NCBI GenBank assembly: GCA_008360955.1
Contig: LUCM01011787.1
Span: 1-64,000 of the forward strand
Reading direction: 5' to 3'
Source: Fasciolopsis buskii
Lineage: Eukaryota > Platyhelminthes > Trematoda > Plagiorchiida > Fasciolidae
DNA length: 64,000 bases
A program made the position numbers and the translations under genes. The notes under the pieces were generated by a model, which made no database searches, had not been told where the DNA came from, and saw only the letters and a list, made by a program, of their open reading frames with translations. Positions 13,301 through 26,135 of the stretch are shown here, in pieces. Within the stretch, counting starts at the first letter, position 1. Every line of letters starts with the position of its first letter.

Positions 13301-14142
13301 CCTGAAGATGCTCCTGAGCGAAGGTAAAGTAAAGGCCTGTGGAGACGGCTATTTGAACAACCCTGAACTTTCAACTTCCGGGTGGCACACAAAGAGCTTT
13401 TGGTGTTGGCCTTGTCGGTGTATCATGTAGATGACGTCCGTCAGACTATAAGTTATCGCAACACATTTTATCTTAGCAAGTAAAGTTGTGCACTTGCAAA
13501 TGGAGAAGTATTCAATAATCTTAATTAAAAATGATGGAAAAATCGGGAAGACAGACGGGTTGTTTTACTGTGTGGCACTAACGGCCGTTTTCCGCGCACG
13601 TTACGTCTAGCGCGGTGACCAGAGCAGCTTCTCTGTTCCGCTGGCGGCAGGGGTCGACCGGGATGATGAGGCTCATGAGGTGGGAATAGTCTATTGATCG
13701 ATCATTATTCGATAACGGGAGGATTGATGTGACTGACGGATATCGTTTTTGTCGACCGATAACGTCCAAGACGAGTGCTTTATGACCACGTTTTATCACG
13801 CGAACCGCCACTGGGGGTGATAGTTGCAACGGGGATCAAACGCTGTCAGTAATTACCGCAACGTGAATCAAGGTGTTCAAAGTGACTGGGAAATACCACG
13901 AAAGTCGTTGGTAGGGCGAGGGACTGAAACAAAGCGTTTGCGTGTGCTATTCCAGGAAGTATACGTAGTCACCGTAATGGAATTTCATGGGCCTCCATAG
14001 TGCCAACAGCTCTCCAGAACGGACAGGGGTAAAATCACTCACAGGCTCGCTCCGTTTGGTTCACACTTCTTTCTTTGAAGTAGATTAGAATGTTTAAAGG
14101 AGTTGGCCGCAATATGTTGCTCAGAAACGCATTGGCTCCGAC
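13301..14142. other. No recognisable gene; may contain the decayed 3' end of the Gypsy remnant
   Basis: On the minus strand this would follow the integrase core of the element at 14143-15110, but I see no chromodomain or LTR motif. Confidence 0.3.
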
Positions 14143-15110
14143 TCAAGGAGAGGCTATTGCCTGCCGCCGAATTCCTTTTATCAAACCACCAGAATAAGTC
14201 TGGTAGGTAGTTGTGTTGCTGTGTCTGCAACCTAGTGTTTGAAGCAAATTTAGGAACGCCGCTTCGAAATGTGGGCCACGGTTCATTGTCGTCAGTGGGA
14301 GGCAACCAAATTCAGTAAGCCTACTGGCCAAGAAGGCTCATCTAGCATCTTTCGGCACAAGACAAGGGACTATTATAGCCTTTGTCCGGCAAGTGAAGTG
14401 GTCCGCCCAGGTGATTACGCATATGTGGCAGTTAGATGGCGAAAGTGACTCCAATAGGTCTTCAGCTGCATGGAGCAAGTGTCTTAAGCTTCAAAAATAG
14501 CCACTGAAGCGTCGGCGTGCAGAAGAGCTGTGATTCTTTGGCAGTGTAGGCAGAATAAGACCCACTGACATAAATCGTGCCTAACACTAAAGGAAACAAG
14601 TCGCTTGGCACTGGCTCCACCGACTCAGCCACACAAGGAATCCGGGATCGCGATAGGTTGCTGGCCTTTCCGGTCGTGGTCAACCTTTCAACACCTTGCA
14701 CAATTGTCTTCTTTGAAGCTGTTAGATATGGCTTACTGCTCACTGAGATGTTCCGTCGGAGATAGTCAAAGCTGGGGTCCATTACTTTAGCCTGTATCAT
14801 TATGCTGAGATCGGTGCTTGGAGTGTAAGACAAACTTAACCGTTTTACACGAAAAGATGCATCAGCGACGGAGTTGCCTGCCCAAGAGACGTAGTACTTC
14901 AACAGTGGACCAGCATAAGCGGATAAAGTTCTGTGCCGAATACCGGTGGAAGGCTGAATTTAACGCCAATGGCTTCCGTAAATCGTTGGCGCGCTGTTGG
15001 AACACAGCACTAAATGCAGGGTCTGAGGTTTTGGTTTCGCAGGGGTCTAGAACTGTCAGTAGCGCTATTTTGATGCTATGATTTTTAATGGATCTGAACA
15101 TCTGTTTTGC
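14143..15110 (-). mobile_element. Ty3/Gypsy retrotransposon remnant: RNase H, linker and integrase core
   Basis: Read on the minus strand from 15101 downward, three blocks occur in pol order. First, an RNase H-like segment (15101-14862) has SDPAFSAVFQQ, RKPLALNS and RYSAQNF, matching the usual SDxAxGAVLQQ...PLAFFS...RYSxF. Second, a linker (14902-14560) begins GNSVADASFRV, like the GxxNxxADALSR motif that closes RNase H. Third, the integrase core (about 14440-14143) has CVITWADHF, FGCLPLTTMNRGPHFE, LGCRHSNTTTYQ and SGGLIKG. These correspond to D(x)RFxRW, TDRGxQFES, LG..RxxTTAYHPQSNG and the last motif. Asp in the TDRG position is Asn, Glu of the last motif is lost, and there are stops and frameshifts, so it is inactive. 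Confidence 0.72.
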
Positions 15111-16289
15111 TGTCTCAGTATAAGCTAGCTCGCTTTCAGCTCCTCGTAAGAACAGTGACGTTTCTGTCCATTAGGATCATTGACCTTTCAAACAAGGAAA
15201 CGCTTATAGCCACACATAGTAGAAAGCAAAAGCCTTCATCTATTAACTACCCCACCCATAAGCAACTCTGGCAAAGTTCATGAAGTTAAAAGCCAAATAT
15301 TCGGGGGTTGCGAAAACTATTATCCAGCAAATCGCCTACAATAACACTTATCTGAGCAACTCCCAAGAAGTCATTTAGGCATTTGGCAAATTCTCTGCCT
15401 CATCCCTAACAGCTAACGCAGCCTTCTGAAATCGCATCCATGCCTAACCTCAAGAAACATTTTCAACGGTTCCTTCATCCCCGGAGGAATAGCTTCGCTT
15501 ATGTCGAAAACAAAGGTCAGCTATCACTGGACCTAATTTGTCGTCTGCAGCTAGATTCGCGCTAGTTGGGGGGAGGATAATTCAATGCTTTTGGTCAATG
15601 TAGTCAGCTTCTCCGTCGAATGCAGCGCTTTTACGTCCAGTGGAAAATGTCTAGTACAGACCTGTGAACATGAAAGGTGCACGACTTGGTGCAGCTGAAT
15701 GTTGACCGTTCAACCATAAATCCACAATCATCCAGAGGTTGAATAACTGGCAGCTCATGACATTTTTTGCAAACAACAAGCTCATCGAAACTGGCAAACG
15801 TAGTTTCCTCCAAAAGAAGTCACGTGACACCTGAATGATCGATCGCCTTTGTGCAACCACAGCGGTTGCTAAGGCTAGAACGCCGGCGCTGATAATATAT
15901 TGAGCTTCAGAAAAACCTTCGATATAATGTCCCACCGAAGGCTGCTAAACAGGATTAATCCTACGGGATCCCTGGCCTTACACTTCTTTTGTTTACATTA
16001 CCTACTTCATCCAGGATTCAAGTAGGAAAGGTGAATGGTCACAACCCCCATTTCAAGTAGGCTTCTAGTGGCATAATCCAAAATAGTTCGCCAAGCCTAA
16101 TGCTGTTTCTTCTGTGGCATGGTGATGTCTTCTAAGTTATCAGTAACTACTTTCCTCCTCTATTCGCCAGTTACACCAAAATCGTCTGTACATTTACTCC
16201 AGGGGTTTTAGATTTTGCAGTCAACGAAGTAACCCGAGGCCCATTATCCTTCAGCGTTTGCGCCAAAAATATGTGAGAAGGTTCTCAGC
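15111..16289. other. No recognisable gene
   Basis: A minus-strand frame at 15651-15935 contains DFFWRKLR followed in the next frame by CKKC. This faintly recalls an integrase zinc-binding region, but not strongly enough to call. Confidence 0.35.
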
Positions 16290-16745
16290 CAAAAAGGCTA
16301 CCTTCTTCGCTGCAAGTGCTCCTTACCCATTCAGAATGGAAGTCAAATCATCGTCAAGAGAAATGAGGTTACTAATTCAGGCCTAAATCTTGCGTCCATA
16401 TTCAGCTTTTCTGGAAGCCGAATTACTGAAGCTTCAAAAGCCAATAAACTAGTTCGACTGCTGCATAAAATCCTGAAATTGAACCGCGGTAAACTACGCC
16501 TCTTTGAAATACATGTCAGGGTGACTCTGGATCACTGGCTCCTGATCTGCTCCAACACGTATGACAGACTGGCAATTAAGAGCGTTCAGCGTGTTTTCAT
16601 TAAGCGGCTACCAGGCATTTCATCAAATCTAAATTGTAAAGTACGATGCGCAGTGTTGATTGATAACGCCCTATGGCTTTGGACTGGGGAAGCAAAATTG
16701 ACATTCTTCAATAGTATTATCATCAATCCATAGCAAGTATTACCG
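16290..16745 (+). mobile_element. LINE reverse-transcriptase C-terminal remnant
   Basis: Two + frames give SEASKANKLVRLL-type sequence and then the open frame 16479-16733. That frame holds LLICSNTYDRLAIKSVQRVFIKRLPG and, further on, VRCAVLIDNALWLW. The arrangement (YCSxxW/CSNT)...(I/L)E+VQRRFTKRLxG...Y+xRCxxLxxxxLxxRR is the standard C-terminal region of CR1/Jockey-type LINEs. The segment is truncated on both sides. Its family may differ from that at 8640-9760. Confidence 0.6.
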
Positions 16746-17189
16746 CGTTTAATATATGTTCAAACTGTTTTTTCCTGGAATCCTTCCTCGAAGATTCCTC
16801 CAATATTTGTTTACTGTGGCAGCAGGGAATCCAGGAGTAATTTTGAAACAGGCTTCTGTCTCTGCAGCTTTTCATACCAATAAAACATTCTCGAGGTCTC
16901 CTTTACTCGTTCTTGCCCAACGATCTTGATTCCGGTCCATGTGCTTACTCCAGTACTGTCGAAACTCTTATCTGAACACACAGCCTTCTTTTATGAAACA
17001 AGTTGCCCACACCACAGGAAGAACTAATCCGCTTATGCAACCAACCCGTACAGACCAGCAGGCACTAATTGGCACTCCTGGACGAAAGATAAGTCGAGGC
17101 GTTGTAGATAGACAAGCCAACCGCATAGGTCAGTGCTCCACGTAACAAGTCACCATCCTCTGTGTATCTGCTTCCCCTAACCTTAGTTT
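16746..17189. other. No recognisable gene
   Basis: Short frames only; nothing that I can assign. Confidence 0.4.
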
Positions 17190-17645
17190 TCTTTGGTCCG
17201 TAAGAGCAAAACCCATAATGCTTATGGACGTCTACCTCAGCATCGGCGCACTTGGGGAAACAGACCTGCTCAGCAGCTGCAAATATTTGCCACACGGAAC
17301 ATGGAGACCAGGTCAAGGATATATGGAAAGCACCTTTACTGGCTCAACCATCAGTGTGCCAGAAAAGAAGGGAAATGGTTTATGCTGGGATAGGTTGGAA
17401 CCCAGGAACAAAACTAATTCGGGTTTTGATGACATGGGCTGCCTTCAATAATGGATGTGTAACATCAGCTCAGAACTGACCCTGCAAAAGAGGAAACTGA
17501 ATTTGGTTGAGCTGTGGAACTGTCTGGGGTGGCAGCGCATCGGACTCTCCATATATGCCCGGCACCCCACCCCTCTGGATAATAACCTGTTTGTGCCTTT
17601 TCAGATCCTACGAGACGAGCACGCTGACAAATTAAGTCGACACCT
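17190..17645 (+). repeat. Dispersed repeat family A, copy 2
   Basis: Homologous to 4760-5235 read on the minus strand (see that entry). Three overlapping + frames (17193-17393, 17218-17451 and 17252-17479) and a fourth at 17455-17649 share peptide fragments with the single longer frame of copy 1. This copy therefore carries several frameshifts relative to a common ancestor. Confidence 0.6.
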
Positions 17646-18289
17646 GTGAGGGACTTAGGCTTTGATTGAAAACTGAGTTATTAGTAAGCTCCGGAAGAGC
17701 TAGGATATACCGAGTCATACACTGCGGACTGGCGGTTCGGAGTGTTTCCGTGTGGGCCTCGGAACCCAGAAGTTTAAAGTTTGAAGCAGCCAAATTTAAC
17801 GTACGTGAAAAAACGAGTAATGCACAGTGATGTAGAAGAACGATTCTCAGTATACATTTGGGAAAGTCAACAAGCAAAAACATAAACAGATACCATCGTC
17901 ATGTTCACGGGTCAACATCTAATCGTGCCATTAGCAGCCGACGACCAAAGCAGCGGTACTCGTGGTTCGGGGCGGACAACACAACACAGGCACTTGGGCT
18001 CCAGTAGCAACCAGAAACCTGGCGACTATACGGTGGTCTTGTACGCAAAATAGATGGTCATTTCGGGCTGGTTCATCGGCGAGCAAGAATTCATTTTCTC
18101 GCCGGCTGTGAAGCGTCCCCTCGAAAGAGGTAAGAATGACGATATTTCTGTGCTCCGGGCCCGAAAAGGCGACGACATTGGTTTTGCTTGCAGGTCGCCG
18201 GGAGAGAATAAGGCTGGGGGATCGCGGACGTGCCTTGAGGTAGAAGCCCGCCGAGGTCTAGGTTTACGTAAGAAGCAAGCAGGCGCCGG
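17646..18289. other. No recognisable gene
   Basis: A locally GC-richer stretch (about 18090-18290) holds overlapping frames on both strands without a recognisable motif. Confidence 0.35.
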
Positions 18290-19300
18290 AACATGCACTG
18301 TGCTTTCAAATGCAAGGCTTTTATGGGTGGGCCTACAAATGGGATTCCTCTTGGGATATTCTTTATAAACATCAGGGCAATTGCGTGATTCCCTGGCAAT
18401 CAGGAGTTTAGCTCAACTATCGACACAAGCAACAATCTTGTCGACAACCGGAGCTGTTCTTCCGGAAGACAAGTCATAGGGCAAGACAGTAACCGTGGAC
18501 AGAAAGCGACAAGAAATGGCTCCGGCCAGGGTTAAGGAAAGATCTCGGAGTCCCCGTCGGCAAGGGATCGATGATGTACCAACTGGCACCTACGGTGTCG
18601 CGCCGGCAATTGCTGCAAATGCTTTTCTCCCGAAGGAGAAAATTTTGTTACAAAGCCTTTTCGTGTTGGTTGTGTAACTACGTCTTACATGTGTTTAGCA
18701 AAATGTTGCTTACCGACGCGGTAAAATTAGCGGTAAGCGGTTCCAAGGCGTAAGTAAATCCCACAAGCCTTGAACTGTAAACTGAAGGTTGCAGACCGTA
18801 CCTGCAGGTCATGCGGAATAAATGCCACAGGCTTAAATTTGACTAACGAAATAGTATGACCCGTGCCGCTTGGTGCCTCTGACTCTTCAGACATAGTTGT
18901 TTGCAGAAATTTATCGAGCAAATATACATCGCGTAACAGGAAGATGGGCAAAACACCGGAAATTAACAAACTCTTCAGTTTTGTTAGGTTTGAAAGGCAG
19001 CATTGCCAAGTTGAAAAACACCGGAAGTGCAGTTGCAAAGGCGTCTTCTATTTGGGTTCGACACTACAATTGACAAATCCTTTCAGTCGAGAGGATAGAG
19101 AAGACATAAGCCCACAATCAAATGAGAAAAAATAAACACATCTCTAGCAATATGCCACGACACATCTTATTTGCCGACGACATCAAGATAGTCTATTCTC
19201 TCAAGCTATATTCCTTACTACTTACCATGACCAGCATCGTGCAGGATTTATCCTCACTGGCCGAGTACTGTGGGCAATACAGAGAATATAGAGAAGGCTA
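18290..19300 (+). mobile_element. LINE reverse-transcriptase remnant, interrupted
   Basis: At about 18327-18385 one + frame reads GPTNGIPLGIFFINIRA, in the position of GxPQGSxLGPLLFxIYINDL. At 19152-19260 another reads MPRHILFADDIKIVYS, with the catalytic FADD at 19170-19181 and then DLSSLAEYCGQ. The two motifs are normally about 25-40 codons apart but lie about 800 bp apart here. About 700 bp of foreign or expanded sequence therefore separates them, or they come from two copies. The catalytic aspartate pair is intact although the frame is not. Confidence 0.55.
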
Positions 19301-22300
19301 TGGCCGTCATAAAACTATCAAAGCAACTATCTTGATATAAGCATGCCGTGGACGCCGTAGGGGGCATCGAACTGGGCTGATGCTTCATAAAGTTATTCAA
19401 TGGACGGAATAACCCCGAAGCGTTCAATCTAATAGTTATTGCTTCAGAGTTTTCCTCTAGTACGGCGTGCATATTTAAATTTCTCAATACATGAATAAGT
19501 AGCTGGGGGAGAACTCAGCATTGCGTCATCGTTGTGAATAGACTTTGCATTAAAATCTTTGCTAAATCACGCTTCCGTGGCATCTTGCTGCCCAGATTCT
19601 GAAGGAATTTAACAATGTGATACTAGCTATTTTTTTTGTTTTTCAAGTCCCCCCATAATAGATTTTAGGAAACTAAAAAACGGTTTTCAAGTTTTTGCTA
19701 AGATCGTTCCCTATGTCTAATTCGGGTGCCGGGGTGTTGTAATTTGCCCGCCGTTCGAAAAGACGCTGAAAAGACTGACAGCAGTTCCGTACGTTTGGTT
19801 GAGCAGTTAATCTACCTCTGGATCTCATTAGCTAAGGGGAAAGGACATCGCCTATTGCTTTCAAACTGTTCGTACCTTCAACCACCGTGGAGTCCATGAA
19901 AAAAACAGTGTTCAATAAGGAAACCGTACCGCCTGTGGATGCTAACTGCCTCGTGAGGTTTGATAATTTATTTCCAGTTTTCTTTGCTCTTTATCCGGCT
20001 GCTTCCCGTAAATCTATGGCCGTAGGTGGTCTTCCGAGCACCAGCCGCCTCGACGTCTACAGCATACGGTGTTGGGTTGCTGAAGATTAAGATATGTTGT
20101 TGGCACTCAACGCCATTTTGCACTAGGTAACCTTTGAGTGTCGGGGAGTAGCCTTGTGGGTGTGATCTGCGATGATTGCTCTCAATAAGATGGTCTTGAA
20201 GAAGCATGCCAATGGATCGCCCAGGAGGTACGGCATGATTGTTGGATGTTGACTGAGTGAGGCATAATTTCTTCCGCCATAAGCACAAATGGTATGCGTA
20301 AACGAAGTTTTTCCACAGAAAGCCGCCTATGTGTTTCCCCAGACAAATGTGTAATTCGTGCATACTCCTGGTTTCGTTAAACCATGAACAATTTACTTCC
20401 TTGCAAGTTGCAATGCACGTGCAACACCAGATCATACAAACAGGCATGTTCTTCCAAGTAATCGGGAAAAATACCGCTATTGACTTTTGTATCGGAGTAC
20501 CAACAAACGGTTCGGACATGGGCGGCTCACCATAATCACTTAATTTCTATGATTTAGTCAGGTGCAGAGTTTTAAGATAAATAAGCATAGCATGCGGGTT
20601 TTGAATCGTCACATTGACTTTCCTTTCATTTAGATCTCCCAGTAGTTATTTCCGATTATTCTGGTTTTTAATTTAGGGTATTTCAGTGACCATTAGTCCA
20701 TTGTTTATCATACTTGCAACGCACCACATAATGAATTATGTATTCGTTACTAATTCCGTAACTGGTACCAAAATCTGTCCGCAGGACGTACGGTCCGCAG
20801 TTGTTAACCTTTTGTATGGGACGTGATTTGTTTTCCCAAAACCATAACGTCCTCTCGTAAGCCGGAATCTCTCCCATCCCAAGGGGCACCCTGCACAGTT
20901 CCGCTGCGGAAAGACGTAGAACATCAATTATATTTTGAACAGCTGCGGGATGTTTGCCGTATGGTTTCTGCAGCATTTCTTCGCCATTTGAACACGGTCT
21001 GTTTATTGTAGTTACCGTATCGGCGCCTGGGGACATCCTAAGATGGTCGAGTTGAGCCTGGCAACACGCGCTGTTGCACAGTGATGGAAGCGGTTCGACT
21101 CTTTTTTTGTTCACAAAAGCCAAAGTACCAGTAGATGATTCCGTGATACCCAAACATTCGTGCGTGGCCTCGTTAGACTGCGTATACGGGCAGAACATCT
21201 TGAAACTTCTCTCTGCATCCCAGTAAAATTTGTTTTCATGGACGAAATTGGCATTCGGTGGCATTGCTTGGAACCTTCTAAAGCTAGCCTTAAGGCGCAA
21301 ACCCCCTCAAGTTTGAATTTCTGACCACAGGCCATCCTGAACCACTGAAAATCAGAAGCACGGGCGAAACTCAATGGGTGCACATGTTTTTATTTTTATG
21401 TTATCTGCTCTTTCTTCCTCAGCTTCCAGGAGCGAATGGCAATTATTCCTTCTCGTCGATAAGGGAGCAACTCAGTAAGCTGCAATAATCCTGCTCGTGT
21501 TAAAGCCCATCTTTTGTTGACCAGTGGAATGGGACTCTCTGGAATAAAGCACATACTCTCTGTTACATTTTTCAGATCTCTCTCGTTGGTTTCAGCAAGA
21601 TCTCTAAAGGGTTTGGCACTTGCGAATGCATGCCTTAAAACTAAAGTCACTTCGGAAGTGCCAGGATTGTTTTCGCGTGGTGGTTATTCTACTACTATAG
21701 AGCAGATATCGTTTCAGTATGTAGCTGTTACTAACGTCGATGCTTGCTGCTCACCTCTAAATCTAGTTGTTTGTTTACCATATTGGGCCGGGCCAAAATA
21801 TAGCCCATGCGAAGAAATTTTAACCACTGGCGCTGGTAGGTGCGCCTTTGTCAATCCAGCTGATCTCAGGTAGGTAAAAACCTCCAAAGCAGCCATCAAG
21901 TTCTGTAGCATTGTTGATGGCTCAGACCCGCGCCTTATCTTAATTTCGTCAGATTCCAGTTCCGCGATGTTACCTTGCCTACACTTCGAACATCTATCAC
22001 ATATATTGTAACACCCAGATTGCTTTAAAAATTCCTTTTCCCTCTTCTTTTCGTTCCTCTTTTCTTACTTAACACTTCCATTTCAACCTGCTTATAATGA
22101 CACTGACTTTGGTGGCTGTTCGTTTCTGGTTCGGTGTATTACCCTTCTTTGTCTTGTCCCTGTGCTCTTTGTTTGATATTTTTCCACATACATTTGGTGC
22201 AGTCGCGAGACACTTGACTTAGGAGAGCTTGTTTTGTCACAGTCCACGTTCTTTTTGTCACACGTTGGTCGACTGTAGACGCTCCGTTTGTTTACAGCGA

Positions 22301-24584
22301 TTTTCGGCCGTTACGCTCGGGCAAGTGTTGTTCGACCTGATCAGGCTTTCAGAATCTCTTGTATATGATTAGACCACGGGACAGGTACTTTGTTTATTTT
22401 CTTTCATCGAGCCTTCATTTCTTACGTAGATGTCCTGTTTTTGGCTGCCCCTTGGTTGGATAGTGACTGCGGCTCACTGTTAAAAGCACGGTTCTTTTGT
22501 ACATAATCCCAAGCCCATGAATGGAACCGTGGTGTTTATGCAGCAATCTTGATTTTCGCACCAAATTGGGCTAAACGTTGCTTTGAGGTTTTGAAGTGCT
22601 GCCTAGGTCGAGGGAGGTTTATGTTTTCGCAAAACGCACTGTGGATCGCTGATCAATTTCACCCGGACCAGGGCTCGAACGTTTGGTTGTTATATCCATC
22701 GTTGATTACCACACCAGTAATCGAACTGATGTTTTGCGCATCCGTGTAACCCATCGGGACCGCTTGAACAAAGGGGTTTTTTAATCATAACAGTAATAAT
22801 AACAGCCGTATATCTCTCGAAGTGTGCCGAGAAGCATGCAGGATGCATTATCACGGATCAAAATGGGGTGAAGTTTGCCAAAGCAGCTCAAAGACTGCAA
22901 GCAGACAGGGTAATTTTGGGGAAAAGAAAAACGGATAATATTGGTGGCAGAATAGATCGCAGCACACAAGAGCGCGAACTATCTAAATTCAAATTCTTCC
23001 TCTTGTTGAATTCGTCCCCTACACTGCCTTATCATGCATTGATAACCGCCCGTCTGTCGGGGTTTCACCATGGTCCCTTTTATATTTATCTTGCAGTTTT
23101 AGCCTTCTTTGCCACACCAGATCTAATTGGGGATTTCGCACAAAAATTCACGCTTGGACAAACCCAGAATGATTCATTTTGACTAAGAAGTTCTTTCGCT
23201 TACATATTGCAGACAAATTAGCCAATTTGATGTTACTGAGCTCGCAAATTCCGATTACTGGTCCGCTGCATCCGATTACAAATGGTCATCTACTGGACTC
23301 CAAAATTATTCATATATTATTCCCCTTTTTTAATGTTCCAGAATCCTTAGTTGTTTACTCTCGCTGTTCTTCGGTTCAGTATCAAACGGACATTGACGGC
23401 CTAGGCCACCGGTACCGGCTGATTGACCTCGGAATTGAAAGTTTTCTCCATGAATGTCATTTCCTGTCGTTGTCCACTTTCAAGCTCATGTTGCCAAATT
23501 TTACTTCTTTTTCCAGAGCTATTCTGCATCTGCCGGCTGAATGACAACTTTATTCTGTCTATTTCACTGTAGATTATGTTCATTCAACCTGCCTGCTTAT
23601 CGGGAAACCTCAAGAAAATCTAACTTCATTATTATTGCGATATTCGGCAGCTAACATGGAATCCGCCGATTGGATGGGGTAGTGGCGAATTGCCCATCCC
23701 CGCGAAGGGCCCGTGTTTTTCGGTCATCCAAAACGTCGAACGCCATTTGTCCAACTGCGGAAATCGGCTATGCCCAAAGCTGTCCACCACGCGATACCAG
23801 GTAACGTTTGCTACGAAATGCTTACCAATGACCAGTTGGCAAAGTTGTGAAAACGTGGTAGGTATGAAGGAGCGACGGTAGTCGGAAAATGCGGCTACCA
23901 TTTTTTCAAGTAAAATTGAAAAAATCAGCTCTGCATGACAAAGCCTTAATATTTACTGGCTATAATGGTAAAACAATCTTTTCCATTCTGTTTTTCTTGC
24001 CTCATTATCCCTTGTTATATACTTTTATGTACTTACCCCTCGGAGATAATCGGAAATTTTCTATCGTTATACGTACTAATACGTGTATATACGATAAAAT
24101 GATGATAACATTAGGCCTGCATATATGGGTATAAAAGTACGTGGAATGAACGGACAGTGCCAGAAAAACTATCAAAATCATCTACACAGACAGCCGCTGC
24201 GCCCGTACGAACAGCCACAGTAGCCAAGAGAACGCGACTGACGTTGCTTCCGGCAACCCCTTATTTACACCTTTGGAGCAGTTTTTAACAGAATACAGGT
24301 CCACCAAATGTGCTCAAAGTATTTTCAAAATATAAACACCAACATGTTACATCCACTTCCGTTACAATATCTGCACTACATGTCCAAGAAATAAAATATT
24401 ATTAATAGCTCTCATCTTGACGCACAGAAGCCACATTTCAATGTCGAGAGCCCTTCACCCTCATTAGATTGAACTTTCAAATGTTTAGGTAGGTGCAATT
24501 TGGAATAGATGGTCCCACGGGGCTCTGTTATTGTTTGATTGGAAATAAGCAGAAGGTAACGGAAGGCGAAAAAAATTAATGAAC
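19301..24584. other. No recognisable gene
   Basis: The longest frames are 183 codons at 19968-20519 (-), 205 codons at 20683-21300 (-), 119 codons at 21514-21873 (+) and 121 codons at 23179-23544 (+). The 20683-21300 frame has a short peptide (NKFYWDAERSFKMF) like the Gypsy RT-RNase H connection. It lacks the following RNase H motif at the right distance. A lone tRNA box-B-like string lies at about 22664-22676 (-). I assign nothing here. Confidence 0.4.
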
Positions 24585-24930
24585 AACTAGGGAATGATCA
24601 CATCCGAGCGGTTTTGCCTAGGTACATGAGTAATTGTTTATGCGACTTGTGAAGATAAGATCGCGAATACCGTTTGTCTTTGTGGGTAAGACAGTGTGCT
24701 TCATCTGGTCACCCACTCGCATAAAAGCAGGAAGGAAAACAATGTGTTTGGAGGAGGAAAACGAAGACCAACAAATTCCAGGGACCTTGAGGTTGTCAAC
24801 AGTAGGCTTAGGACCTGGAAATTCGGCATCGTCATTGGGTGGTAAGCACTCTGACCGATGTATCCAAAGGGGAAAATGCAGCAAACCAATAGGTCCCGAC
24901 ATTCGACTGCTACAAACAGCCAAGCAGAAC
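24585..24930 (-). mobile_element. CR1-like LINE endonuclease remnant
   Basis: The minus frame 24923-24618 ends MKHTVLPTKTNGIRDLIFTSRINN and continues after one stop with GCDHSLV at about 24600. This resembles the apurinic/apyrimidinic endonuclease C-terminus of CR1-type LINEs (PTRxxxILDLVFT...GxSDHxLV). The Ser of SDH is replaced by Cys while Asp and His are kept. The upstream part (PPNDDAEF...TVDNL) fits the YRPPN...I..L region only loosely. Confidence 0.45.
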
Positions 24931-26135
24931 CTTAAGAGTTACTGAGTGTACAGCTATTTCGCCACGAAACTGGGACGTGTCTCTTACGTGCATGCGACAG
25001 CCACCCCCGAGATTATTCATCTTGTCCTTTCTACAGGAGTGTTAACCGTTTATCGCGTTCCTTCGGAGATGTTATCGGCTAGTCATGTCTCCGCGATAAG
25101 AACGACTTCACGGCTACGTATATATGTTGCCAGGCCCCATGGATGCACCATGTTTGCTATCGAGAAAGCGTTAAATATTATTAATTCAAATGGTTCTGAA
25201 ATATGAGCACAAAAATTCGTTAACTGGAGTCAGCGTATTTAGAGATGTAAGGTTCGATCTGGAATGGTGATTCGTTAGGCGAGGGACGGGAGGAAGAATT
25301 GTCGTTGTAAACGCCACTCTGTGCTCACTTCAATTATGTTTGGTTCACAACCTACTGAGGGTCCCAAACGCTTTCTTGGGATAGCCCATAAGCAGCACTT
25401 GTTTGTTGGGAAATAGGGAAGTCTTTATAAGAGGGTGGGACGCAGGAAGGCCTAAATTTTCCTTGCCTGAGAGCGTCAGGCTTCTGTCCCAGAATGCGAG
25501 GCAAAAGTGCGAGGTGATTCTATCTGAAGAGTGCTCCGATTGACGTCATTAATTAGATAATTTAGGAAACTTCTGGTAGAAGAGGCGCCTAATTGGCCGG
25601 ACTCTGGTGAAATTAATTTCATAGCGACTCGAATATTTCGTTTTTGTTTAAGCAGACGATCGACCGGTAAGTAGGGAACTGTGTTTAATAGTGGTCGACA
25701 AAACCCGTCACTCCTTTTTACTCTTGGAAAAATGTCACGAAGCTTAGAAGATCCGCCTTTCACTTTGTACTTAAAAGGTGACTTATCTCCCTCACAAGCT
25801 GAGGGCACAAATGCAACATTTTACACCATTAATATGCTTATTAGGGAACCCCACATATTAAACTTGATGGTCGCTTTACAAAACTTCCCTCGATCGGATG
25901 GCCTGACCCTACCGCGTGAGACGTTAGCTCCACGCTCTTCATTGCATGCCAATCGTCATTCCAATGTTCTCGTATTTTATTGGTGATATTTAATTCGTTA
26001 TCGGAAATATTGCCTTCCTTGCAAACAGTGATCTTTCACCTCTGAAGGCATTCATAACTTCGGTTTCAAAGAACTACGTCCATTGTCGTCGTAGGCTGTC
26101 GACTTGATAGAGCTTCGTGATTTGACCCAGAACCA
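24931..26135. other. No recognisable gene
   Basis: Frames of up to 110 codons on both strands without motifs. Confidence 0.4.

Noticed and set aside
15631..15935. Integrase zinc-binding domain upstream of the Gypsy remnant
   Set aside because: FFWRKLR and CKKC fall in different frames, the histidines are missing, and the position relative to the RNase H at 14862-15101 is wrong for the same element.
20683..21300. 205-codon minus frame as a Gypsy RT-RNase H piece
   Set aside because: Two short suggestive peptides (FYWDAERSFKMF and YVLRTDFG) are about 150 residues apart instead of about 25, and no other pol motif is near.
22660..22690. tRNA gene or SINE on the minus strand
   Set aside because: There is a box-B-like GTTCGAGCCC, but no convincing box A, acceptor pairing or second copy in the window.
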